Below, in pieces: positions 1 to 7,447 of a stretch of DNA of 8,470 nucleotides. The stretch spans positions 1 to 8,470 of the forward strand of contig JAATEW010000435.1 in assembly GCA_015655535.1 (NCBI GenBank), given 5' to 3'. Both the position numbers and the translations under genes were made by a program. The number at the start of each line of letters is the position of its first letter. The first letter of the stretch is position 1. This DNA is from Hyphomicrobiales bacterium (lineage in GTDB: Bacteria; Pseudomonadota; Alphaproteobacteria; Rhizobiales; Beijerinckiaceae). Under the pieces are notes generated by a model that saw only the letters and a program-made list of their open reading frames with translations, was not told where the DNA came from and ran no database searches.

Positions 1-45
1 CTATCCGTGGCGGCGGAGGTTGCCTCCCTGTTTCCGAGCTTTTGA
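1..45 (+). CDS. Possible C-terminal tail of an upstream gene (partial)
   Basis: Frame 1 is open from the window edge to a TGA at 43-45 and would encode the C-terminal end LSVAAEVASLFPSF, a plausible amphipathic helix-like tail. It would end 15 bp before the kinase ATG, which would suggest co-transcription. The other two plus frames are also open across this stretch; frame 2 ends at a TGA that overlaps the kinase ATG, so the assignment is uncertain. No family can be recognised from 14 residues. Confidence 0.3.
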   Translation, partial: LSVAAEVASLFPSF

Positions 46-60
46 GAAACCCTTGCCGCT

Positions 61-2832
61 ATGAGCGATTTTTACTTTGAACCGGCGGCTTCGCAGCAGG
101 AGGCCGAGGCAGCCTTGCGCGGGCTCGCGTTAGGCAAAACTGCGGCGCAGCCCACGTTCGGGGCCTGCGCGCAGAGCGCCGACGGGGCGCCGAAAATCCT
201 CTTCGCCAATGGCGCCATGCTCTCGCTTTTCAATGCCGCGGATCTCGACGCGCTCGGCCGCCGTCTGTTCCTCGCCGGCGACCCAGGCGCGAAGCGGTTG
301 GCGAGCCTTGCGCAAAAAGCGCCTGGCAGCACGGCCCCAAGGCTCGAACGCCTGCGATTTTACTTCGGCCTGACCACGCAAATGTTCACCTTTGCCTGCC
401 ACTGGGCGGCACGGCCCGGTCAAGCGCCTCTCTTCGCAGCGAGTGTTCTAGACGCGCCGGCTGCGCTTTTGAATGAGCACCCCGAGACAAAGCGCCCTGA
501 ACCCGCCGCCGAGGTGAACGAACCCGCCACCCTGCCGCGCGAGACAAAGGCGGTGCGCTTTTTATGGCGCACGGATGCCGAGGACCGTTTCACGGAAATA
601 ACCCCGCCTTTGGAAGCCGTCGTCGGCAAGGCTTCGGCCGATCTCGTCGGGCAAACGATCCATGAGGTCTCGGCGCGGTTGCACCTCGACCCGAACGGCA
701 CCCTGGCGCAAGCCTTCGCCAAGCGCGAGACCTGGAGCAGCGTCGAAGTCCTGTGGCCGATTGCCGGAACGGCGACCATCGTGCCGGTTGGCCTTGGTGC
801 GTTGCCGACCTTCGATCGCGGCAGGCATTTCGAAGGCTATCATGGCTTCGGCGTGATCTATGTCACGCGCATCGCGCCGGCTCCCGCCGGGCATCTGGTA
901 CCGGCTTTTGACCCGGATCACGCCGCAGTGGAAGCCGTCAAAGTCGAGGAGGTGGGGTTTTGGACGCCGTCCTATGACACTGAAAATGTCGTTTTCCTGC
1001 GGCCTTTGGGCGCCAAATCGGCATCGCCCGAGTCAAGCGCGGACAATATCTCGTCCATAGATGCCGAGCCGGAAGAAAGCCCTGCAAGCGAGCCGGCTCC
1101 AACGCCTGACCTATCGCTCGCGGAACAATATGCGTTTCATGAGATTGCGCGCGCGCTGGCGAATGAAGAGATTGCGCGCGAACAACTCGCCGCGCCCGAT
1201 GATGCGGACATCGCCGCTCCGGAACCTGTTGCCGACGCTTCGCCGCTGATTGAACCTGAAGCGCCGGCGCCGGAAATTCCCGTCACGGCTGAAGCAGCGG
1301 AAGAACCGGCTCTGCCCGAGCCGGAAGTGGCGGAAGCCGTGGCGCCCGAACCACCGTCCGAGATCGCGCAACTGACCCGCAATGCGGCGGCGATTTTTGC
1401 GCACCTGAACGCAGGCGTGCTCGTCAGCCGCAATGAAGAGGCGATTTTCGCCAACCGCTTTCTGCTCGATCTTTTAGGCTATGAAGATCTTGAAGCCTTT
1501 CAGAAGAGCGGCGGGCTCCCGCGCCTTCTCGCGCATCCGGCCGCTGGATCGACGGTCGAACTTGCCACGCGCGAGGGCGCTCTCGTGCCGATGATCGCGC
1601 GCGAGCAATGCGCCGAATGGGATCATCTGCCGGCGACGCTTTTGCTTTTGCAGCCGACGCAAAAGAGCGAAGCGCATTCGGCGATCGATGCGAAGCTGAC
1701 GCATTATGAAACCGAGTCGCGCGAATTGAACGCCATTCTCGATACGGCGACCGACGGCGTCGCGGTTCTCGATGCGGCGGGCTGCATCATGACGCTGAAC
1801 CGCTCCGGCGAAGCGCTCTTCGGCTATGACCAGAATGAAGTCATCGGCGAGCCTTTCTCGCTTTTGTTCGATGCCGAGAGCCGCGCGATCGCAGAGGATT
1901 ATCTCGAAGGCCTGAAGACGAATGGCGTGAAAAGCCTGTTGAACGACGGCCGCGAAGTCGTCGGACGCGCCCGCCAAGGCGGGCTCATTCCGATCTTCAT
2001 GACGCTTGGGCGCGTCAGCAGCAGCCATGCCGAAGGCAAGGATTTGAAGTTCTGCGCGCTTTTGCGCGACATGACGCATTGGAAGAAGGTCGAGCAGGAA
2101 CTCGACGAGGCGCGCAAGGAAGCCGAGCGCGCGAGCACGGCCAAATCCGATTTCCTCGCCAAAGTGAGCCATGAAATCCGTACGCCGCTCAACGCCATTT
2201 TGGGCTTTGCCGAAATCATCATGGACGAGCGCTTCGGGCCGATCGGCAATGAGCGCTATAAGGATTATCTGAAAGACATCCACATGTCGGGCGCGCATGT
2301 GATGAGCCTCGTCAACGATCTGCTCGATCTCTCCAAGATCGAGGCGGGCAAGCTCGAACTCGATTTCCACGATATCGATGCCAATCGCATCATCTCGGAA
2401 TGCGTGACGCTCATGCAGCCGCAAGCCAGTCGCGAGCGCGTCATCATGCGCATGTCGCTGGCTTCGAACTTTCCCCCGATCAGCGCCGACGAGCGCTCAT
2501 TGCGCCAGATCATTCTCAATCTTCTGTCGAATGCGGTGAAGTTCAACGAGCCGGGCGGGCAGGTGATTGTGGCGACCGCCTGGAACGATACGGGCCATGC
2601 CGTGATCCGGATCAGGGACACGGGCATTGGCATGTCGGAATCGGATATTGAGACGGCGCTGGAGCCTTTCCGTCAGCTCGCGACGACGCGTCAGACAACG
2701 GGCACGGGGCTCGGCCTGCCTTTGACGAAGGCGCTCGTCGAGGCCAATCACGCTTTTTTCTCGATCAAAAGCAAGAAGCAGGAAGGCACTTTGGTCGAAG
2801 TGACCTTTCCGGTGATGCGGGTGTCTGCTTAA
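61..2832 (+). CDS. Multi-PAS sensor histidine kinase of the PdhS/PleC/DivJ type
   Basis: This 923-residue protein has no evident signal peptide or membrane segment, so it is probably cytoplasmic. Seen in order: an N-terminal region; a PAS-like domain from about 165 to 280 (starts near FLWRTD at 167); a Pro/Glu/Ala-rich linker at about 321-437; a second, weaker PAS-like domain at about 440-545; a clear PAS domain at about 555-675; a short coiled coil at 676-700; a HisKA domain with HEIRTPLN and the phospho-acceptor His704; then a HATPase_c domain with N-box Asn820/Asn824, G1 box DTGIGM at 853-858 and G2 box GTGLGL at 881-886. The dimerisation helix continues into ERFGPIGNERY, which from family knowledge is typical of the PleC/DivJ/PdhS kinases that act on DivK and control cell-cycle asymmetry. 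Partner and role are inferred. There is no receiver domain, so it is not a hybrid kinase. The ATG at 61 follows an in-frame TGA at 43-45; the ribosome binding site is weak. Confidence 0.9.
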   Translation: MSDFYFEPAASQQEAEAALRGLALGKTAAQPTFGACAQSADGAPKILFANGAMLSLFNAADLDALGRRLFLAGDPGAKRLASLAQKAPGSTAPRLERLRFYFGLTTQMFTFACHWAARPGQAPLFAASVLDAPAALLNEHPETKRPEPAAEVNEPATLPRETKAVRFLWRTDAEDRFTEITPPLEAVVGKASADLVGQTIHEVSARLHLDPNGTLAQAFAKRETWSSVEVLWPIAGTATIVPVGLGALPTFDRGRHFEGYHGFGVIYVTRIAPAPAGHLVPAFDPDHAAVEAVKVEEVGFWTPSYDTENVVFLRPLGAKSASPESSADNISSIDAEPEESPASEPAPTPDLSLAEQYAFHEIARALANEEIAREQLAAPDDADIAAPEPVADASPLIEPEAPAPEIPVTAEAAEEPALPEPEVAEAVAPEPPSEIAQLTRNAAAIFAHLNAGVLVSRNEEAIFANRFLLDLLGYEDLEAFQKSGGLPRLLAHPAAGSTVELATREGALVPMIAREQCAEWDHLPATLLLLQPTQKSEAHSAIDAKLTHYETESRELNAILDTATDGVAVLDAAGCIMTLNRSGEALFGYDQNEVIGEPFSLLFDAESRAIAEDYLEGLKTNGVKSLLNDGREVVGRARQGGLIPIFMTLGRVSSSHAEGKDLKFCALLRDMTHWKKVEQELDEARKEAERASTAKSDFLAKVSHEIRTPLNAILGFAEIIMDERFGPIGNERYKDYLKDIHMSGAHVMSLVNDLLDLSKIEAGKLELDFHDIDANRIISECVTLMQPQASRERVIMRMSLASNFPPISADERSLRQIILNLLSNAVKFNEPGGQVIVATAWNDTGHAVIRIRDTGIGMSESDIETALEPFRQLATTRQTTGTGLGLPLTKALVEANHAFFSIKSKKQEGTLVEVTFPVMRVSA

Positions 2833-2846
2833 AGGTTGGGCACGTT

Positions 2847-2932
2847 CCTTCTCCCGCTCACAAGTCGGGCTTGCCGACTTGCGATTCAAAGATGCCAAAC
2901 TCGGGCAGGCCCGAGTTTGGTCGGGAAAAGGG
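2847..2932. terminator. Two-hairpin structure between convergent genes; candidate bidirectional terminator
   Basis: The 104-bp spacer between the kinase stop and the lutC stop holds two perfect hairpins. The first pairs 2861-2868 with 2874-2881 (8 bp, 5-nt loop). The second pairs 2895-2905 with 2910-2920 (11 bp, 4-nt loop). Flanking segments 2847-2856 and 2922-2931 are complementary at 9 of 10 positions, so the whole block can close into a three-way junction. No T-tract follows the stems on either strand, so this is not a textbook intrinsic terminator. A role in termination or 3'-end protection of both convergent transcripts is inferred from position. It may instead be a REP-like palindromic repeat. 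Confidence 0.5.
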
Positions 2933-2936
2933 AGCA

Positions 2937-3611
2937 CTAAACATCATTCACAATAATAATATGCAGCCGCCGTGGCCCATGCGCGCCGAGCAGCAGCGTA
3001 TGGGCTATGTCTGCCGAACGCGACGGGCCGGTGATGAAATTCAGCACACGCGGCATCAGGCCCTTGCCATAGACCATGCGCAATTTGCGCAAGAGCCGCT
3101 CATAATCACTGACGATGTCGCTGGCCTGCAGCACGGCGATATGATGATCCGGCAGGAAATTGAGATGCGTCGGATTATCCTTGCCCGCGACGAAGGCGAG
3201 CGTGCCGGTTTCGGCGACGCCGCCGAAGGCGATGCTGATGCTTGTCAGGTCCGAACCTTCTTTCGCCTGTTCCAGGATGAAGTCTGTTTCCGTCCAGGAC
3301 ATAGAAGCGAGCCGAGGGTCAGCGCCGCCGCGCACGCGTGCCGCGAGATTATTGTCGCGGAGATAGGTTGCGACCTCGGCCGGAACGGCATCGAGCGAGG
3401 CCACTTCGGCAAGGCTCGTCTGCGCCCGCAAGGCCTGGGTTTTGAAGATTTCCTTACGAGCCGCAGGGTCTCCTTGACCCCGAGCGGGCACGATGCCTTT
3501 CGGCGCGCGCTCAAGCCTGTCTTCGACGATCGCGCGGCGCGGCGCTTCCGTGCTTGTGACGCCAAGCGCGCGGCGGATCGAGGAAAAAATTTCCGTGCGT
3601 GCGTCGCTCAT
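2937..3611 (-). CDS. lutC: Lactate utilisation protein LutC (LUD domain)
   Basis: A 224-residue LUD-domain protein of the LutC/YkgG family, close to the usual 230-240 residues. It is the third component of the LutABC complex, which oxidises L-lactate to pyruvate. The LUD signature AETGT lies at 133-137, within a stretch reading GGVAETGTLAF, and mirrors the AETGT at 215-219 of the neighbouring lutB product, as expected because both proteins share this domain. No cysteine cluster is present, as is usual for LutC. The chosen ATG at 3611 overlaps the lutB TGA by four bases (ATGA), matching the lutA-lutB junction. An in-frame ATG at 3656 would add 15 residues and lie inside lutB; it is less likely because MSDARTEIF looks like a normal LutC N-terminus. 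No Shine-Dalgarno sequence is evident before either start, so translation probably depends on coupling to lutB. Confidence 0.9.
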   Translation of the reverse strand: MSDARTEIFSSIRRALGVTSTEAPRRAIVEDRLERAPKGIVPARGQGDPAARKEIFKTQALRAQTSLAEVASLDAVPAEVATYLRDNNLAARVRGGADPRLASMSWTETDFILEQAKEGSDLTSISIAFGGVAETGTLAFVAGKDNPTHLNFLPDHHIAVLQASDIVSDYERLLRKLRMVYGKGLMPRVLNFITGPSRSADIAHTLLLGAHGPRRLHIIIVNDV

Positions 3612-5056
3612 GATTTTGGAGCTTTTATTTGAGGCCCTGCGTTGCGCTTCGCCCATTGCGCTTGGAAAGTCCCGCCTTGCGGCACCGGAAAATCACGGCT
3701 CTTCGTCCAGGCTTTGAGAAAGGGCAGGGCGTTGAGATTGTCCTTGCCGCGCCCAAAAAGCCCGAGCATTCCTATCGCCATGGATGTCGCGCCGCGATAG
3801 AGCCGCGGATGCCTCGCAAAAAACGCCCAGAAGCCAAGCGCCGCGCGCTGTGTCCAAGGCATGAGATGGCGCTCGAAGGCGCGGTCGCGCCAAAGCCGCA
3901 TCAGCTTCGGCAGAGGGATGCGCACCGGGCAGACCTCCTCGCATTTGCCGCAGAAGCTCGACGCGTTTGGCAGATCGGCGCTTTGGTCGAGGCCGATCAA
4001 GGCCGGCGTCAATACGGCGCCCATGGGGCCCGGATAGACCCAGCCATAGGCATGGCCGCCGACGGCCTGATAGACCGGGCAATGGTTCATGCAGGCACCG
4101 CAGCGGATGCAGCGCAGCATATCCTTGAACGGTCCGGCCAGCATAGACGAGCGGCCATTGTCGAGAATGATGACATGATAATGCTCCGGTCCGTCCGGGT
4201 CGTCGGCACGGCGCGGGCCGGTCGACAGCGTCGTATAGACCGACATGTCCTGGCCCGTCGCCGAACGCGCGAGAACCCGAAGGATCTGTGCGGCGTCCTC
4301 CAAGGTCGGAACCAGCTTCTCGATCGAGGCCAGCACGATATGCACTTTTGGTAGCGTCTGGGTGAGATCGCCATTGCCTTCATTGGTGACGATGATCGAC
4401 GTTCCGGTTTCGGCGATAAGGAAATTCGCGCCCGTGATGCCGACATCGGCTTTGAGAAAATTCTGCCGCAGGATGGTGCGGGCCTCGGCCAGCAGCGTCT
4501 CCGGCTCTTCGAGATTGCGGGCGCGATCGAGATCGACATGGGCGCGGCGGAAATCGCCTTCGACCTGGGCTTTCGTCAGATGCGCGGCCGGCGCGATGAT
4601 ATGCGAGGGCGTCTCGTGGCGAAGCTGGATGATATATTCGCCGAGATCGGTCTCGACCGGCGTGATGGCATGTGCCGCGAGCACATCGTTCAATCCCATC
4701 TCTTCCGAGATCATGGATTTGCCCTTGGTCACGATATGCGCATCGTGGGCCTTGCAAATCTCGAGCACGATGGCATTGGCTTCATCCGAGGTGCGGGCAA
4801 AATGCACATGCCCGCCGGCCGCTTTGACCTTCTCCTCATAGGCTTCGAGATAAAGATCGAGATGCGCCAAAGTATGGTTCTTGATGTCGCGGGCGCTGTC
4901 GCGCAAGGCATCGAATTCGGGCAGGTTTGCGATGGCAGAGGCGCGATTGGCGACGAAGCCCGTCGGCACATGCGCGAGCGCCGATTGCAGATCGGCATCG
5001 CCCAAAGCATGATGCGCATTGGTCTTGAACTGCGCGGAGGTCGGCGTGATGCTCAT
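3608..5056 (-). CDS. lutB: Lactate utilisation iron-sulfur protein LutB
   Basis: At 482 residues this matches LutB/YkgF (about 475). The N-terminal two thirds is a LUD domain, with GITGANFLIAETGT ending at residue 219. The C-terminal third is a ferredoxin-like module with C316xxC319xxC322xxxC326P, then C369xxC372xxxC376P: seven cysteines to hold [4Fe-4S] clusters. The segment YGWVYPGPMGAVLTP between the two motifs is typical of the family. By family knowledge LutB works with LutA and LutC to oxidise L-lactate to pyruvate and feed electrons to the respiratory chain; the three-protein complex replaces the flavin-dependent LldD. The ATG at 5056 shares ATGA with the lutA stop. A GAGGA on the minus strand at 5065-5069, 8 nt upstream, is a good ribosome binding site and supports the start. 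Confidence 0.95.
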   Translation of the reverse strand: MSITPTSAQFKTNAHHALGDADLQSALAHVPTGFVANRASAIANLPEFDALRDSARDIKNHTLAHLDLYLEAYEEKVKAAGGHVHFARTSDEANAIVLEICKAHDAHIVTKGKSMISEEMGLNDVLAAHAITPVETDLGEYIIQLRHETPSHIIAPAAHLTKAQVEGDFRRAHVDLDRARNLEEPETLLAEARTILRQNFLKADVGITGANFLIAETGTSIIVTNEGNGDLTQTLPKVHIVLASIEKLVPTLEDAAQILRVLARSATGQDMSVYTTLSTGPRRADDPDGPEHYHVIILDNGRSSMLAGPFKDMLRCIRCGACMNHCPVYQAVGGHAYGWVYPGPMGAVLTPALIGLDQSADLPNASSFCGKCEEVCPVRIPLPKLMRLWRDRAFERHLMPWTQRAALGFWAFFARHPRLYRGATSMAIGMLGLFGRGKDNLNALPFLKAWTKSRDFPVPQGGTFQAQWAKRNAGPQIKAPKS

Positions 5057-5841
5057 GGTTTTTGTCCTCGCCCGATCGGCGGCGTATCGGTGATATCGGC
5101 CAGGACTTCGGCGATGTGGCGCACTTCGACCCGGCTGCCGCGCCGCGCGAGCTTTCCCGCCATATTCATGAGACAGCCGAGATCGCCGGCAAGCAGTACA
5201 GGCGCGCCGGAGGCTTCGATATTCATCGCTTTCTTGTCGGCGATCACGGAAGAGATCTCTTCATATTTGACTGCGAATGTGCCGCCGAAGCCGCAGCAGA
5301 CGGTCGCTTCTTCCATTTCGACGAGGTCGAGACCGCGCACGCTTTTCAGCAATTGACGCGGCTGCGCTTCGATCCCCAATTCGCGCAGGCCGGAACAGGA
5401 ATCGTGATAGGTCACCTTGCGGAGAAAACTGGTATCGACGGAAGTAACCGCCAACACGTCGGTGAGGAAGCTGATAAGCTCATAGGTCTTCGCGGCGAAG
5501 CGATCGGCTTTGGCGGCATAATCGGGATCGTCCTTGAAGAGCTCGGGAAAATGCTTCGCCATCATGCCGGCGCAGGAGCCGGATGGGGCGACGACATAAT
5601 CGAAAACCTCGAACGTGCCGATGATCTTGCGGGCGAGAGCTTGAGCCGTGGCGCGGTCGCCGGAATTATAAGCGGGCTGGCCGCAGCAGGTTTGCAGCGG
5701 CACCTCGACCGTGCAGCCCGCATCCTGCAGCAATTTGACCGCGGCGAATCCGACCGAGGGCCGGATCAGATCGACGAGGCAGGTGACGAAGAGCCCGACA
5801 CGGGGGCGGGAACCTGAAAGAGGCCCCGTCGAAATCGTCAT
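5053..5841 (-). CDS. lutA: Lactate utilisation protein LutA (two cysteine-rich CCG domains)
   Basis: A 262-residue protein with two copies of the cysteine-rich CCG domain (DUF224) found in LutA/YkgE, GlcF, GlpC and HdrB. Repeat one has C21, then C52-C53-G (CCGQPAYNSG), then C90 in PSGSC. Repeat two has C149 in YHDSC, then C182-C183-G (CCGFGGTF), then C223 in GDLGC. These residues bind iron-sulfur clusters in the family. It is slightly longer than typical LutA (about 240) because of an N-terminal lead of about ten residues. LutA is the first gene of the operon and its product pairs with LutB for electron transfer from lactate. A GlcF subunit can be excluded, since GlcF is longer and carries its own ferredoxin domain. 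The ATG at 5841 has a GGAG ribosome binding site six bases upstream. Confidence 0.95.
   Translation of the reverse strand: MTISTGPLSGSRPRVGLFVTCLVDLIRPSVGFAAVKLLQDAGCTVEVPLQTCCGQPAYNSGDRATAQALARKIIGTFEVFDYVVAPSGSCAGMMAKHFPELFKDDPDYAAKADRFAAKTYELISFLTDVLAVTSVDTSFLRKVTYHDSCSGLRELGIEAQPRQLLKSVRGLDLVEMEEATVCCGFGGTFAVKYEEISSVIADKKAMNIEASGAPVLLAGDLGCLMNMAGKLARRGSRVEVRHIAEVLADITDTPPIGRGQKP
5065..5069 (-). promoter_or_regulatory. Ribosome binding site of lutB
   Basis: GAGGA on the minus strand, 8 nt before the lutB ATG and inside the last codons of lutA. Together with the ATGA overlap it fixes the lutB start and allows both independent and coupled initiation. Confidence 0.65.
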
Positions 5842-5992
5842 TTATGTCTCCATCTCGCCTTCGGCCGATGCCCAAGCCAGAGCAGCCGCACTCTATCTTC
5901 AAACAAAACTTTACCGGAATGGGTCTAAAGAGGGTTGTCCTGGTCTGATGCCGGGTGCAAATGTAGAACAGTTCCTATAAGCGAGCCGCACG
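5842..5992. promoter_or_regulatory. Divergent promoter region for lutABC and glcDE
   Basis: This 151-bp gap separates two divergent operons and must carry promoters in both directions unless one operon is read from elsewhere. It is visibly more AT-rich than the flanking genes, especially at 5891-5930. No confident -35/-10 pair is seen on either strand; a TTGTCC at 5935-5940 resembles a -35 box but has no good -10 partner, and a TATAAG at 5976-5981 lacks a -35. A small perfect palindrome GAAC-a-GTTC lies at 5966-5974. The Shine-Dalgarno sequence for glcD is weak. Shared regulation of the two operons is an inference from the layout. Confidence 0.5.
5848..5851 (-). promoter_or_regulatory. Ribosome binding site of lutA
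   Basis: GGAG on the minus strand with a 6-nt spacer (acataa) to the lutA ATG at 5841. It supports this start over later in-frame starts. Confidence 0.6.
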
Positions 5993-7429
5993 ATGAGCGC
6001 CATCCGTTTTCCGACCCCAGACGCCACGATCATTGATCGCCGCGAGGCGATCATCGCGGGCTTGGCGCAGCTCGTCCCGTTCGATTGTCTCGTGACGAGC
6101 GAGAACGAGCGGCGCGCTTACGAGACCGATGCGCTCACGGCCTATCGGCGGATGCCGCTCGCGGTCGTTTTGCCGCGCACCACGGAAGAGGTCTCGGCCG
6201 TGATGGCCTATCTGCATAATGCGGGCGTCAAGGTCGTGGCGCGCGGCGCGGGTACCGGCCTCGCGGGCGGCGCGATCCCGCAGGAAGACGCGGTCGTCGT
6301 CGGCGTCGGCAAGATGAACAAGATTCTATCTGTCGACTATCCTAACCGGACGATCAAGGTTCAAACCGGCGTGACCAATCTCGGCATCAGCGATGCCGTG
6401 ATGGGCGACCGGTTCTTCTATGCGCCCGATCCCTCGTCGCAATTGGCTTGTACGATTGCTGGCAATATAGGCATGAATTCGGGCGGCGCGCATTGCCTCA
6501 AATATGGCGTGACCACCAATAATGTTTTGGGTGTCAAGATGGTGCTGGTCGATGGCACCGTGGTCGAGATCGGCGGTGCGCATTTGGATGCCCCGGGGCT
6601 CGATCTTTTGGGCGTGGTCGTCGGCTCGGAAGGCCAGCTCGGCATCGTGACGGAAGCGACTTTGCGCATCCTGCGTTCGCCCGAAGGCGCGCGGCCCGTG
6701 CTCTTCGGCTTCGAGTCGAGCGAGGCGGCTGGCGAATGCGTTGCCGCGATCATCGGCGCCGGGCTTGTGCCGGTTGCGATGGAGTTCATGGATAAGCTTG
6801 CAATCGAAATCTGCGAGGGCTTCGCGCATGCGGGCTATCCGCTCGACGCGGGCGCGCTGCTCATCATCGAGGTCGAGGGCTCGCCCGCCGAAATCGAAGC
6901 CGATCTTGCGCGCATCGTCGCGATCGCGAAAGCGCATGGCGTGATGACGATCAAGGAATCGAAATCGGCGATGGAAACCGCGGCGATCTGGAAGGGCCGC
7001 AAATCGGCCTTTGGCGCGACAGGGCGTATCGCCGATTATATTTGCATGGACGGCACGATTCCGACCGGACAATTGCCGCTCGTGCTGCGGCGCATCGAGG
7101 AGATCTGCGCCGAGCGGGGCTTGCGCGTCGCCAATGTGTTTCATGCCGGCGACGGCAACCTGCATCCGCTCATTCTTTATAATTGCAACGATCCCGTGGA
7201 ACAGGAAAAGGCCGAGCGCGCCGGCGATGAAATCCTGAAGCTCTGCGTCGAGGTGGGCGGCTGCCTCACCGGCGAGCATGGCGTCGGAATCGAGAAGCGC
7301 GAGCTGATGCCCTATCAATTCTCGAAGTTCGATCTCGACCAGCAAATGCGCGTGCGCGCGGTGTTCGACGAGGCGTGGCTGCTCAATCCGGCCAAGGTCT
7401 TTCCGCTCGGTAGCCGCGAAGCGGCTTGA
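5993..7429 (+). CDS. glcD: Glycolate oxidase FAD-linked subunit GlcD
   Basis: A 478-residue FAD-linked oxidase of the GlcD/D-lactate dehydrogenase family, close to the usual 480-500. The FAD-binding PCMH-type domain contains RGAGTGLAGG at 84-93 and DPSSQLACTIAGNIGMNSGG at 146-165. The C-terminal FAD-oxidase domain has HAGDGNLH at 384-391 and GGCLTGEHGVG at 422-432, the expected substrate and flavin region. The family oxidises 2-hydroxy acids; with a GlcE gene downstream the likely reaction is glycolate to glyoxylate, with electrons leaving through GlcF to quinone. D-lactate could be a second substrate, since GlcD enzymes are known to accept it. The ATG at 5993 heads a protein that aligns well with family N-termini; an in-frame TAA lies just upstream at 5978-5980. 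It is transcribed away from lutA. Confidence 0.93.
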   Translation: MSAIRFPTPDATIIDRREAIIAGLAQLVPFDCLVTSENERRAYETDALTAYRRMPLAVVLPRTTEEVSAVMAYLHNAGVKVVARGAGTGLAGGAIPQEDAVVVGVGKMNKILSVDYPNRTIKVQTGVTNLGISDAVMGDRFFYAPDPSSQLACTIAGNIGMNSGGAHCLKYGVTTNNVLGVKMVLVDGTVVEIGGAHLDAPGLDLLGVVVGSEGQLGIVTEATLRILRSPEGARPVLFGFESSEAAGECVAAIIGAGLVPVAMEFMDKLAIEICEGFAHAGYPLDAGALLIIEVEGSPAEIEADLARIVAIAKAHGVMTIKESKSAMETAAIWKGRKSAFGATGRIADYICMDGTIPTGQLPLVLRRIEEICAERGLRVANVFHAGDGNLHPLILYNCNDPVEQEKAERAGDEILKLCVEVGGCLTGEHGVGIEKRELMPYQFSKFDLDQQMRVRAVFDEAWLLNPAKVFPLGSREAA

Positions 7430-7447
7430 GGATGACACTGAATCGGT

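Noticed and set aside
1474..2424. A 316-codon reading frame on the minus strand, opposite the kinase
   Set aside because: It is antisense to the kinase core with its clear catalytic motifs. Its translation is Arg/His-rich with no recognisable domain, as expected for a shadow frame in GC-rich DNA.
2847..2932. tRNA or tRNA-like gene suggested by the cloverleaf-like folding
   Set aside because: The 86-nt block has only two arms within the outer stem and lacks conserved tRNA positions such as a T-loop GTTCRANNC.
2871..3632. A 253-codon plus-strand frame opposite lutC
   Set aside because: It is antisense to lutC, starts inside the hairpin region, and shows no domain. Other long plus frames opposite lutB and lutA (3629-4354, 4538-5356, 5062-5817) were rejected for the same reason.
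2937..3656. Longer lutC form starting at 3656
   Set aside because: It would overlap lutB by 49 bases and has no ribosome binding site. The ATG at 3611 gives the same ATGA junction as lutA-lutB and a normal N-terminus.
5711..5980. A plus-strand 89-codon frame running from lutA across the promoter gap to 5980
   Set aside because: It begins antisense to lutA and has no ribosome binding site or domain. It is open by chance up to the TAA just before glcD.
6326..7438. A 370-codon reading frame on the minus strand, opposite glcD
   Set aside because: It fully overlaps glcD, which has strong family motifs, and its product shows the composition of a shadow frame.
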